A DNA stretch of 8,432 nt, from contig CAMODR010000038.1 of assembly GCA_946611495.1 (NCBI GenBank), positions 1-8,432 of the forward strand. The letters run 5' to 3'. The notes beneath the pieces were generated by a model. The model searched no databases. It saw only the letters and a program-made list of their open reading frames with translations, and had not been told where the DNA came from. Positions 1 to 6,600 of this stretch are shown piece after piece; the first letter of the stretch is position 1, and the number at the start of each line of letters is the position of its first letter. The translations under genes and the position numbers were made by a program. This DNA is from an uncultured Methanobrevibacter sp. (lineage in GTDB: Archaea > Methanobacteriota > Methanobacteria > Methanobacteriales > Methanobacteriaceae).

Positions 1-53
1 TAAATAAAAAAACAAGAAAAAATAATAATCTAAATAAAAAAAATAAAAATAGA

Positions 54-70
54 TAAGGGAAAATCCCTTA
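54..70 (-). terminator. Hairpin plus T-rich tail after the wall protein gene
   Basis: A perfect 7-bp inverted repeat (TAAGGGA/TCCCTTA, 3-nt spacer) lies 15 bp past the TAG stop of the wall protein gene. Reading on in the minus direction, positions 50 to 1 are strongly T-rich (on the plus strand, positions 1-60 have 43 A and 10 T). Hairpin plus T tract resembles an intrinsic terminator. Archaeal polymerase mainly needs the U-rich tract, so the hairpin may instead protect the 3' end. Confidence 0.5.
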
Positions 71-83
71 AAATAATTTTAAG
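67..83. repeat. 17-bp palindrome overlapping the terminator hairpin
   Basis: CTTAAAAT and ATTTTAAG are perfect inverted arms around one central base. The element begins 3 bp past the stop codon and shares positions 67-70 with the hairpin at 54-70, so the two structures could not both form in RNA. It is AT-rich and may be chance, or part of a 3'-end processing or termination site. Confidence 0.35.
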
Positions 84-85
84 CA

Positions 86-2782
86 CTAGAAAGGAACAGC
101 GGCATATTGCTTCATACTATGATAATTATTAGTATTCCAATTAACAATATTACCTAAACTATTTCTTACACTTGTAGCATCCGCTGAATACCATACTCCA
201 TCAACAAGGATTTGAGCCCATACGTGACCTGTAACCAATCCACTAGAGAATGTACATCCTTGAGCATGAGAGTACCTTGCATGAATGCCTGATGCTCTAC
301 AAAGAGCTACAACCAGGCTAGCTTGATCTACACAATTACCAGATCCTGCATTTAAAGTGCCTGAAGCACCATATCTTGAGTCAGCATAATAGCTATATGA
401 AATATCATCCCTTACATAATTATAGATTGCAAGGGCCTTGCTTGCAGTTGAGCTTAAACCTTTGGTTAACTTACTTGCAACATCCTTGATTGTTTGAGTA
501 ATAGTTGATTGACCAGTACCCTTCAAGTATGCTGAAAGATTTGAAACAGTGTTCTTTTCGTTTAAACCAACTTTAAACTGACTTGAGTTCGCTTTAATCT
601 TACTGTTAATAGTAACATCAGTAGAAACATCAATAGGTTTTGATACTCCTATAGCAGAACTTTGGAAAGTGCAGTAATTTGGTAAATACTTATCAGACTT
701 GTAGAAAGCTAAAATCTTAGCTAATGCAAAGCTATACAATTTAAATTCAGCTTTTCCTAAAGATTTGCCGTTAGTGCCATAAACCGTTGCGTAAACTGGA
801 GGAACCTTATCTGATTCCGCAAATGATACTACCCTTTTAGCCATATCAAGATATTGTGCCTTATAGACAGTGGTGTCTAAGTAATCCCCAGAGGAATTAC
901 AGTCAGCTATCTTAATGAGGGTAATATAATTTGTGTTACCTGCATTAATATTATGAACAGCCTTAGCCATCAAATAAGAAAATTGAGCAATACTTAATTT
1001 TGTATTTGCAACAGTTACAGTATTTGGCATTGCCTTATTCTTAGTCACATAAGTTTTTACATTCACTGCAGCCGTTTCAATGTCATTCAAGTAGAATCTT
1101 GTAGAACTGTTTTTAACAGTGATAGTATTTGTAAGCTTAGAAGCTTTATATGCACTTGAACCAGCATATGAAGCAACAATTGAATATTTGCCTGCAACTA
1201 AGTTAATTGCTAAGGTAGCAATACCCTTTGAATTAGTGGTTTTTGAATATGACTTACCAGAAACGCTTATTGTAAGTTTCTGATTAGACAATGCTTTTCC
1301 ACTGCTATCGGTTAAAGTAACTGAATAATCATCTCCTCTTGTAATTGAAGTGCTAGCAGCCTTTAAGCTTGTAGCTTTAGCTGCAACAGAACTGTTTGAT
1401 GAACTAGAGCCATTTCCAGAACTTGAATTACTGCTTGAAGCTTTCAATGCAGAACTTTCAAATGTACAGTAATTTGGCAAGTATTTGTCAGATTTATGGA
1501 AAGCTAAAATCTTAGCAAATGCAAAGGTGTATAGGTTAAAACCTGCATTTCCAACATTAGATCTTGCAGCATTCTTTACAAGAGCATAACTTGCAGGAAC
1601 CTTGTTTGAATCTATATAAGCATATACTCTTTTAGCCAAGTCCACATACTGTGCCTTATAGACAGTTGTATTTAATGAATTTGAACTTGAAGCACCATTG
1701 GAAATGCCGCTTAATAAGGATATGCTGTTTTTATTGTTAGAGTTAAGATTTGCAATAGCTTTTGCCATTAAGTATGAAAATTCTGATATTTTCAAGTTGC
1801 TTGAGCCAACACTGACAGTTGAAGGCAATGCCTTATTCTTTAAAACATATGCTTTTAAGTTAGTAGCAGCAGTTTCAATATTTGCAATAGAGAAACCTTG
1901 AGAACTGGAACTTGGATTCTTAACAGTTAAGCTTACAGATGAACTGGAAGCCTTATATTTGGAAGTTCCAGGATAAGAACAAGACAAGGTATATTTGCCT
2001 GCCTTTAAGTTAATTTTCAAGGTAGCGATACCTTGAGAATTTGTAGTCTTGGCATAACTCTTGCCTTTAATGGAAATGGTCACCTTCTGACTAGCCAAAG
2101 GATTGCCGTTTACATCAACTAATGTAAACCGATAATAATTACCCTTTTCGATAGAACTGCCGCTAGGCTTTATGCTAGTGCTTCCTTTTGTAACAGTCAA
2201 TGATACAGATAAGCTGGAAGCGGCATAGCTTGAAGTGCCTGCATAGGAACAAGCTAAAGTGTATTTAGCAGGATTTAGATTAATCCTTAAAGAAGCTTGT
2301 CCTTTTGAATTGGTAGTCTTTGCATAGGTTTTGCCTTTAATAGTAAATGAAACCTTTTGATTTGCCAAAGCTTTACCATTGCTATCAGTTAAGGTAATTG
2401 TATAAGATTTACCTTTAGCTATAGAAGTTCCACTACCCTTAAGGGTAGTTTTGCTTTTGCTAGCTTGTAGAGAAGATGAAGACAATACATTTTTAGATCC
2501 TTTATTAGGTTCTAAAGTATCCTCATTTGTATTAGTACTTAAAACTTCACTTTCTGAATCAACATTGCTTGAACTAGTATTAGATTCTCCTATTGAACTT
2601 GATTCACTTAGATAATTACTGTTTGAATCAGAATCTGTAGCCAAATAGCTACTAGAAATACTAGAATCTGATATATCACCTGAAGAACTTGCTTCATCAA
2701 TATCAATAGCAGATGCAGTTGAGATTAATATGAATCCCATTAAGAGTACTGCTAAAAGCAACGTAGCATTCTTAACTGAAAT
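86..2782 (-). CDS. Secreted pseudomurein-binding transglutaminase-like protein (autolysin-like)
   Basis: Predicted exported cell-wall protein of 898 residues, counted from the ATT start proposed here. Residues 1-25 form a signal peptide: Lys4, a hydrophobic core and a Thr-Ala-Ser-Ala cleavage site. A Ser-rich acidic linker (about 26-110) follows. Ig-like beta domains lie at about 110-197, 199-287 and 471-557. Two blocks of pseudomurein-binding-type repeats (297-443 and 562-707) carry motifs such as NKALPSTVSV and DKYLPNYCTF. The C-terminal domain (about 760-898) is transglutaminase-like with Cys817 (GNCVDQ), His853 (GHVWAQ) and Asp868 (ADATS). Repeats of this type plus a Cys-His-Asp peptidase is the layout of the pseudomurein endoisopeptidases PeiW and PeiP, so cleavage of wall peptide cross-links during growth or division is inferred; an adhesin or wall-crosslinking role is possible. 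There is no C-terminal membrane anchor, so wall retention presumably relies on the repeats. The start choice rests on GAGGTGAT placed 3 nt before ATT; the first conventional in-frame start, TTG at 2761, would remove Lys4 and lies 24 nt from that site. Confidence 0.85.
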   Translation of the reverse strand: MSVKNATLLLAVLLMGFILISTASAIDIDEASSSGDISDSSISSSYLATDSDSNSNYLSESSSIGESNTSSSNVDSESEVLSTNTNEDTLEPNKGSKNVLSSSSLQASKSKTTLKGSGTSIAKGKSYTITLTDSNGKALANQKVSFTIKGKTYAKTTNSKGQASLRINLNPAKYTLACSYAGTSSYAASSLSVSLTVTKGSTSIKPSGSSIEKGNYYRFTLVDVNGNPLASQKVTISIKGKSYAKTTNSQGIATLKINLKAGKYTLSCSYPGTSKYKASSSSVSLTVKNPSSSSQGFSIANIETAATNLKAYVLKNKALPSTVSVGSSNLKISEFSYLMAKAIANLNSNNKNSISLLSGISNGASSSNSLNTTVYKAQYVDLAKRVYAYIDSNKVPASYALVKNAARSNVGNAGFNLYTFAFAKILAFHKSDKYLPNYCTFESSALKASSSNSSSGNGSSSSNSSVAAKATSLKAASTSITRGDDYSVTLTDSSGKALSNQKLTISVSGKSYSKTTNSKGIATLAINLVAGKYSIVASYAGSSAYKASKLTNTITVKNSSTRFYLNDIETAAVNVKTYVTKNKAMPNTVTVANTKLSIAQFSYLMAKAVHNINAGNTNYITLIKIADCNSSGDYLDTTVYKAQYLDMAKRVVSFAESDKVPPVYATVYGTNGKSLGKAEFKLYSFALAKILAFYKSDKYLPNYCTFQSSAIGVSKPIDVSTDVTINSKIKANSSQFKVGLNEKNTVSNLSAYLKGTGQSTITQTIKDVASKLTKGLSSTASKALAIYNYVRDDISYSYYADSRYGASGTLNAGSGNCVDQASLVVALCRASGIHARYSHAQGCTFSSGLVTGHVWAQILVDGVWYSADATSVRNSLGNIVNWNTNNYHSMKQYAAVPF
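665..1372 (-). repeat. Intragenic module copy B: Ig-like plus wall-binding repeats
   Basis: This second copy of a 236-residue module holds one Ig-like domain and one block of pseudomurein-binding-type repeats, and matches copy A (1460-2167) at a constant offset of 795 bp. Near-identical DNA survives at about 672-727 and 1467-1522 and around the shared string TGCCTTATAGACAG, which points to duplication followed by divergence. The copies are joined by a Ser/Asn-rich linker encoded at 1373-1459. Confidence 0.8.
1460..2167 (-). repeat. Intragenic module copy A: Ig-like plus wall-binding repeats
   Basis: This is the N-terminal copy of the duplicated module. Shared protein landmarks include SYAKTTNSQGIATL (copy B: SYSKTTNSKGIATL), FSYLMAKA, TTVYKAQY and DKYLPNYCTF, all 265 residues apart. 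A further Ig-like domain directly upstream (about residues 110-197) is an extra copy of the first half only. Confidence 0.8.
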
Positions 2783-2785
2783 TTT

Positions 2786-2793
2786 ATCACCTC
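2786..2793 (-). promoter_or_regulatory. Ribosome binding site that selects an ATT start
   Basis: On the minus strand GAGGTGAT is an 8-base match to the archaeal anti-Shine-Dalgarno complement GGAGGTGATC. It ends 3 nt before the in-frame ATT at 2782-2780. The AIM24-type gene in this window has GGTGAT, 3 nt, then ATG. No ATG or GTG in frame lies between this site and the hydrophobic core of the signal peptide, and a TGA stop lies in frame just upstream. Confidence 0.75.
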
Positions 2794-2821
2794 ACTTATC
2801 AAAATAATCAAATTATAAAAA

Positions 2822-2830
2822 AATATTTAA
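2822..2830 (-). promoter_or_regulatory. TATA-like element of the wall protein gene
   Basis: On the minus strand TTAAATATT resembles an archaeal TATA box. Transcription starting about 25 nt downstream, near 2800, would give a leader of roughly 18 nt that includes the ribosome binding site. The surroundings are very AT-rich and an alternative (TTATAAAAAG, about 2834-2843) exists. Confidence 0.4.
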
Positions 2831-2885
2831 CTCTTTTTATAATTTTTTGTTTCAATACATGAATACAAAATTTATTCGCATAAAC

Positions 2886-2919
2886 TTAATCAAGATAAGG
2901 ATAAGTCTTATTTGATTAA
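2886..2919. repeat. Imperfect inverted repeat upstream of the wall protein gene
   Basis: Arms TTAATCAA and TTGATTAA (8 bp), then ATAAG and CTTAT (5 bp), form a 13-bp stem with a single bulged G at 2894 and a 7-nt loop. It sits about 60-90 bp upstream of the proposed TATA element, so it could be an upstream regulator site. Nothing identifies a binding protein. Confidence 0.45.
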
Positions 2920-2949
2920 ATGCATAACAATTATTCTGAATTTTTTACA

Positions 2950-2971
2950 AATTTGAAACATAGTTCAAATT
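2950..2971. repeat. 8-bp inverted repeat upstream of the wall protein gene
   Basis: AATTTGAA and TTCAAATT are perfect arms around a 6-nt spacer. The octamer TTGATTAA, which also forms an arm of the repeat at 2886-2919, overlaps its right edge at 2970-2977. Possible operator; chance is a real alternative in such AT-rich DNA. Confidence 0.35.
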
Positions 2972-3598
2972 GATTAATTAAATATTATTATTTTTAAATA
3001 TATAAAGATTACTGAAAAAAATTCTAAAAAACAAGCCTAATTAATGCTTTAAAATGTGTTTTAAGATTTATAATTTCTATTTTTTTAATAATAAACTCAT
3101 TAAAATAATAAATAGACAAAGAAATAAAAAATAGACATATAGAATTGAAAATAAGAATTTTAATTTTTAAAAAGATAAAATGAACTTTTTATGCTTTAAT
3201 TTAAGAATAAATACTTAAAATTACTTATTTTAATGAAATTTAAATAAATATTACTTAGATAAATAGAAAATAAATAAAAAATCTTTATTTAACTGAAAAA
3301 AGAACAAGTAACTATAAAATATATTTAATAAAAAAGAAAATAAAAATTTTATTTTTAATATCCATATATTTAAAGGCATAATTTAAATAAACAATTATAT
3401 TAAAAAGTATTTAAAGAGAATAATTGAAATTTAGAGAGAACTAGATAAAAAACAGTCAATTAAACCAAATAAAGAAAAATAAAGAAAAATATCAAAAAAC
3501 TTAAAAAAATAAACTAAAAGAATAGAAAAATAAAATAAAAACCTAAAAAAAGTAAATTAAAAAGTTAGTTATAAACAAGTAGTGATAAAAATTTTGGT

Positions 3599-3631
3599 CA
3601 AGGTTTTTGAGCCGAAGGCTCAAAAAGCTTG
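3599..3631 (-). terminator. Strong hairpin directly after the thermosome stop
   Basis: Starting one base past the TAG stop, the minus strand has CAAG, one mismatch, then a perfect 10-bp stem TTTTTGAGCC/GGCTCAAAAA with a TTC triloop, closed by CTTG. A T5 run follows at 3591-3587, then a long T-rich tract. The GC-containing stem stands out from its surroundings and is the clearest terminator or mRNA-stabilising hairpin in the window. Confidence 0.7.
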
Positions 3632-3632
3632 G

Positions 3633-5294
3633 CTACATCATAGGAGGCATTCCACCAGGCATACCACCCATACCACCCATACCAGGTGCAGGAGGCATAC
3701 CACTATGATCTAAGTTTTCATCTTCGTCAACTTTTTGAAGCGCACCAGCAGCCGCAACTAAATCATCAATACGTAAAATCATTTCACAAGCTTCTTGAGC
3801 AGATTGAATAGCTTGTTTTTTAACCTTTTGAGGTTCAATTACGCCTGCTTCTTTCATATCAACGACTTTACCTTCAAAGACATTTAATCCCATGTATGGA
3901 TTGTCTTCATGAGCAGCCCTAAGCTCTACAAGCAAATCGATAGTATTTAAACCAGCATTTTCAGATAAGGTCCTTGGAACAATTTCTAAAGCATCAGCAA
4001 ATGCAATGATAGCTAATTGTTCTCTGCCGCTTACTGAATTAGCAAATGATCTTAATTGTCTTGCAATTTCAATTTCAGGAGATCCTCCACCACTAACTAC
4101 TTTTCCTTCTTCAATGGTAGCGGAAACTACTCCTAATGCATCTTCCATAGCTCTTTCAATTTCAGAGGAAATGTGTCTTGTACTTCCACGGATTAAAATG
4201 GAACTTGCTTTAGGGTCTTCACAGCCTTCAATGAAAGTTAAGATTTGGTCAAAGACTTTTTCTTGGTGTATATATTCAGCCTTACCTAAAACATCAGGAG
4301 TCAAGTCTTCAATATTAGTGATGAGCTCAGCGCCAGTTGCTTTCATAATTCTCTTTACGTCAGTGTTTTTAACTCTCTTGAATGCCATGATTCCTGCTTT
4401 GGAGAGGTAATGTTGTACAACATCATCAATACCTTTTTGACAGAACAATACATTACATCCGGAATCTATGATCTTATCAGCGATTTCCTTAAGCATTTCC
4501 TGTTCATTGTCTAAGAAGACTTGCATTTGCAATGGGTCAGTGAAGTCCACTTTAGCATTGTCTAAGTCTTTTAATTCTAAAGGATATTTCATTAATGCAA
4601 TTTTTGCATCCTTGATTTCCTTAGGCATAGCTTCATTTGCTCTTCCTTGATCAATGAATATACCATCAACGATTTCAGAATCTTCAATGCTTCCACCATT
4701 GATTCTGTGGATTTTAATGAGAGTCTTATCTACTTTTTCTCCTTCTTCAACTTTCATAACAGCTTGAACAAGCAAGTCTGCAAGTTCGTCTTTAGCATAG
4801 TCAGAACCTTTACCAGTCATTGCAGTTTTTGCAATTCCAAATAAGGTGTCCTTGTCTCTTGCATCCATAGAAATGTCAAATAAGATTTCCATTGCTTTAG
4901 CAACAGCTAATCTGTACCCCATAAGAATGGTAGGTACTGGAGTTCCATCTTCCATTAGCTCTTGTGCCTTTTTAAGCAATTCACCAGCAATGATTACTAC
5001 AGTGGTAGTTCCGTCTCCAACTACATTTTCTTGTTTTCTTGCAATTTCCACAAGCATTTTAGCAGCAGGGTGAGATATGTCCATTTCCTGTAAGATAGTT
5101 GCACCATCATTTGTTACAACTACATCACCCATTTTATCCACTAACATCTTATCCATTCCTCTTGGACCAAGGGTGGTTCTAACGATGCTTGCTAAAATTT
5201 GACTAGCAAGAATATTCATTCTTAAAGCTTGTCTGCCTTGGAATCTTTCAGTATCATCACGTAAAATATACATTGGTTGATTAATTTGTGCCAT
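3633..5294 (-). CDS. ths: Thermosome (group II chaperonin) subunit
   Basis: This is a 553-residue subunit of the archaeal cytosolic chaperonin, the ATP-driven double-ring complex with a built-in lid that folds proteins. Family landmarks are TLGPRGMDK (41-49) and TNDGAT (61-66) of the nucleotide pocket, GDGTTTVV (93-100), the helical protrusion of the apical domain (about 243-272, [20 protein letters not shown]), the hydrolytic Asp385 in AMEDALGVV, and [11 protein letters not shown] (401-411). The C-terminus is a flexible Gly-Met tail ([16 protein letters not shown]), typical of thermosomes. Length is normal and no key residue is missing. The start at MAQINQP is set by GGAGAT 4 nt upstream; a longer reading from TTG at 5318 would translate through this ribosome binding site. 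Methanogens often carry more than one paralogue, and alpha versus beta cannot be told from this copy alone. The gene has its own promoter and terminator, with a cluster of inverted repeats further upstream that might serve heat control. Confidence 0.97.
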   Translation of the reverse strand: MAQINQPMYILRDDTERFQGRQALRMNILASQILASIVRTTLGPRGMDKMLVDKMGDVVVTNDGATILQEMDISHPAAKMLVEIARKQENVVGDGTTTVVIIAGELLKKAQELMEDGTPVPTILMGYRLAVAKAMEILFDISMDARDKDTLFGIAKTAMTGKGSDYAKDELADLLVQAVMKVEEGEKVDKTLIKIHRINGGSIEDSEIVDGIFIDQGRANEAMPKEIKDAKIALMKYPLELKDLDNAKVDFTDPLQMQVFLDNEQEMLKEIADKIIDSGCNVLFCQKGIDDVVQHYLSKAGIMAFKRVKNTDVKRIMKATGAELITNIEDLTPDVLGKAEYIHQEKVFDQILTFIEGCEDPKASSILIRGSTRHISSEIERAMEDALGVVSATIEEGKVVSGGGSPEIEIARQLRSFANSVSGREQLAIIAFADALEIVPRTLSENAGLNTIDLLVELRAAHEDNPYMGLNVFEGKVVDMKEAGVIEPQKVKKQAIQSAQEACEMILRIDDLVAAAGALQKVDEDENLDHSGMPPAPGMGGMGGMPGGMPPMM

Positions 5295-5298
5295 AATA

Positions 5299-5304
5299 AT
5301 CTCC
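5299..5304 (-). promoter_or_regulatory. Thermosome ribosome binding site
   Basis: GGAGAT on the minus strand, 4 nt before the ATG at 5294, fixes the start of the 553-residue product and argues against the upstream in-frame TTG at 5318. Confidence 0.8.
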
Positions 5305-5328
5305 TTAATTAATCTCAATACTATAAAT

Positions 5329-5338
5329 TAAATATATG
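5329..5338 (-). promoter_or_regulatory. TATA-like element of the thermosome gene
   Basis: CATATATTTA on the minus strand is centred about 25 nt before a predicted start site near 5308, which would leave a leader of about 14 nt containing the ribosome binding site. Spacing fits archaeal promoters; the sequence itself is not very specific in this AT-rich setting. Confidence 0.45.
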
Positions 5339-5370
5339 TTAATAAATTTAATAATATTAATTGAATTTGT

Positions 5371-5396
5371 TAATTAGTATAATAAATTACTAATTA
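5371..5396. repeat. 9-bp inverted repeat upstream of the thermosome promoter
   Basis: TAATTAGTA and TACTAATTA are perfect arms around an 8-nt spacer. It is the promoter-proximal member of a four-element cluster and lies about 35-65 bp upstream of the proposed TATA box. Confidence 0.4.
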
Positions 5397-5400
5397 TTTA

Positions 5401-5417
5401 AATAACTTAAAGTTATT
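5401..5417. repeat. 17-bp perfect palindrome upstream of the thermosome promoter
   Basis: AATAACTT and AAGTTATT are perfect arms around a single central base. It is similar (14 of 17 positions) to the element at 5431-5447 exactly 30 bp away, close to three helical turns, as expected of paired operator sites. No regulator can be named. Confidence 0.4.
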
Positions 5418-5428
5418 AATAAGAAAAT

Positions 5429-5446
5429 ATAACAACTTACTGTTAT
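5429..5446. repeat. 6-bp inverted repeat, degenerate copy of the 5401 palindrome
   Basis: ATAACA and TGTTAT are arms around ACTTAC. The segment 5431-5447 is a direct, slightly degenerate copy of the palindrome at 5401-5417. Confidence 0.35.
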
Positions 5447-5454
5447 TCATTAAA

Positions 5455-5482
5455 TAAATAAAGTAAAAATAAACTTTATTTA
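5455..5482. repeat. 10-bp inverted repeat upstream of the thermosome gene
   Basis: TAAATAAAGT and ACTTTATTTA are perfect 10-bp arms around an 8-nt spacer, the same spacer length as the repeat at 5371-5396. It is the longest uninterrupted dyad of the cluster. Confidence 0.4.
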
Positions 5483-5700
5483 ACAATAAAATTAAAAAAT
5501 AGATATTTTTAAAGCATTTTAATAAAAATAAACTATTTTTATAATTTTGTTTTAAGAATAAAATAATAAAAATTGATTAAATTATCCATATAATTATACA
5601 TTCATTTAACTTACTATAAAAAAGTTTTGATTAGAAATATAAATTCTTGCTCAATTAAAAAAAATTATAAAAAAATAGTAAGAAAATAGTCAAAAATAAA

Positions 5701-5760
5701 AAATAATAGTAAAAAATTTAAAAAAATTATAAAAAATAGTAAAAAAAAGAATGAATAAAA
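5701..5760 (-). terminator. U-rich 3' tail of the AIM24-type gene
   Basis: Beginning 27 bp past the TAA stop, the plus strand has 43 A, 13 T, 4 G and no C, so the transcript would be about 70 percent U with several runs of six to eight. Archaeal termination at oligo-U tracts is well established; no hairpin is needed or obvious here. Confidence 0.55.
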
Positions 5761-5786
5761 TAATTTTAAAAGTTAGTTTTCAAGCA

Positions 5787-6467
5787 TTATTCAGTCTTTG
5801 TAGGTAAAAATGGAATCAATGCTTGAGCCAATTTACTGATAGGCATGGTTTGTATCCAAACTCTTCCAGGCCCAGTAACTCTTGCAAAGAACAATCCTTC
5901 ACCGAATAAGATGTTTTTTGCACCTTTAACTCTTTGAATGTCATACTGTACAGATTCATCCATTGCAGCAATGTGTCCAGGATCAAGGAGTAATGTTTCA
6001 CCAGATTGTAACTCACGAACAATGGATTCACCATCTACTTCCAAGAAAACCATTCCCTCTCCAGAGAATTTTTGAAGAATGAAACCTTCTCCACCGAATA
6101 TTCCTGTTCCAAGATTAGCTCTGAAATGAATATCAACATTGACACTATCTTCTGCTGCTAAAAATGCATTTTTCTGACCTATAATTGTACTAGAACCATT
6201 TAATCTAATTGGAAGAATCTTACCAGGACTGCAAGCAGAAAATCCAATCTTTTGATTGTCCTCTTCAGCAGAGAAGTAGTTTAAAAAGAGGGTATCGCCA
6301 GATAATGCCCTTCCAAGACCTTTTAAAAGACCTCCACCAGTACTAGTTTCCATTTTCATGCCTGAAGTCATAAATGCCATTGCACCAGTTTCATTTTGCA
6401 TTCTTTCTCCTTTCTGCAATGTACAGACTACAATAGGAAATGCGCCACCTTCTATTTCATATTCCAT
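5787..6467 (-). CDS. AIM24/TIGR00266 family protein
   Basis: This 226-residue protein has the beta-rich TRAP-like fold signature of the AIM24 (TIGR00266) family: an N-terminal LQKGERMQNETGAMAFM (17-33), SGDTLFLNYF (56-65), a PGKILPIRL strand (81-89) followed by QKNAFLA (98-104), the Gly-rich GGEGFILQKFSGEGMVFLEV (125-144), a GHIAAMD turn (164-170), and the closing GPGRVWIQTMP (199-209). All blocks are present and length is normal. No signal peptide or membrane segment is seen, so a cytosolic protein is expected. The molecular function of prokaryotic members is not established; the family is named after a yeast mitochondrial protein, and nothing here extends that role. It is separated from both neighbours by more than 250 bp and has its own promoter-like element, so it is probably transcribed alone. 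The start is set by GGTGAT ending 3 nt before the ATG. Confidence 0.9.
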   Translation of the reverse strand: MEYEIEGGAFPIVVCTLQKGERMQNETGAMAFMTSGMKMETSTGGGLLKGLGRALSGDTLFLNYFSAEEDNQKIGFSACSPGKILPIRLNGSSTIIGQKNAFLAAEDSVNVDIHFRANLGTGIFGGEGFILQKFSGEGMVFLEVDGESIVRELQSGETLLLDPGHIAAMDESVQYDIQRVKGAKNILFGEGLFFARVTGPGRVWIQTMPISKLAQALIPFLPTKTE

Positions 6468-6470
6468 AAT

Positions 6471-6476
6471 ATCACC
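6471..6476 (-). promoter_or_regulatory. Ribosome binding site of the AIM24-type gene
   Basis: GGTGAT on the minus strand, then 3 nt, then ATG. This spacing is the local reference used to judge the starts at 2782 and 8353. Confidence 0.75.
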
Positions 6477-6493
6477 AAAAAATAATTATATAA

Positions 6494-6507
6494 TTATATT
6501 ATATTTT
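6494..6507 (-). promoter_or_regulatory. TATA-like element of the AIM24-type gene
   Basis: AAAATATAATATAA on the minus strand would place the start site near 6478, leaving only a few bases before the ribosome binding site. The short leader makes this tentative; the exact box cannot be fixed in such AT-rich DNA. Confidence 0.3.
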
Positions 6508-6600
6508 GAAATTAATGCTTAATTAATTTTTATAATTTATTTTAAAGTTTTAAATAATTAATGGAAAACAAAAACAAGGAAAATATAGAAAAAAATGTTA

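Larger units (their letters stand above)
2794..3596. other. Gene-free AT-rich spacer
   Basis: About 800 bp between the thermosome 3' end and the wall protein start, with no credible coding region on either strand and no GC-richer island that would mark a stable RNA. Two parts differ in composition. The part near the wall protein gene is balanced in A and T and holds its promoter and two inverted repeats. The part next to the thermosome gene is strongly A-rich on plus (positions 3481-3540: 45 A, 9 T), so T-rich in the thermosome transcript. A tandem decamer AAAGAAAAAT occurs at 3471-3490. Confidence 0.7.
5305..5786. other. Gene-free AT-rich spacer
   Basis: About 480 bp between the AIM24-type gene and the thermosome gene. 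It contains the thermosome promoter, four inverted repeats between 5371 and 5482, and, from about 5640 to 5786, the T-rich (minus strand) 3' tail of the AIM24-type gene. Positions 5321-5380 have 27 A and 28 T on plus, while 5701-5760 have 43 A and 13 T, so the 5' and 3' zones differ sharply. No coding region or structured RNA is supported. Confidence 0.7.

Noticed and set aside
1698..1901. Plus-strand open frame opposite the wall protein gene
   Set aside because: It mirrors the repeated wall-binding region and has no independent support.
86..2782. A prophage lysin
   Set aside because: The catalytic layout resembles phage enzymes, but the protein has an export signal and Ig-like stalks and no phage genes lie in the window.
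2859..2915. Small plus-strand ORF (18 codons) in the large spacer
   Set aside because: No ribosome binding site, no promoter-like context, and length expected by chance.
2794..3596. A hidden non-coding RNA gene or CRISPR-like array in the large spacer
   Set aside because: No GC-richer structured island, no regularly spaced repeats; only short A-rich tandem units such as the decamer at 3471-3490.
4006..5073. Open frames on the plus strand opposite the thermosome gene
   Set aside because: They mirror the highly conserved chaperonin coding strand, have no ribosome binding site and no recognisable domain.
5295..5318. Eight-residue N-terminal extension of the thermosome subunit from TTG 5318
   Set aside because: It would translate through the GGAGAT ribosome binding site; MAQINQP is the natural start at correct spacing.
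5816..6034. Alternative minus-strand frame inside the AIM24-type gene
   Set aside because: It overlaps a complete family match in another frame.
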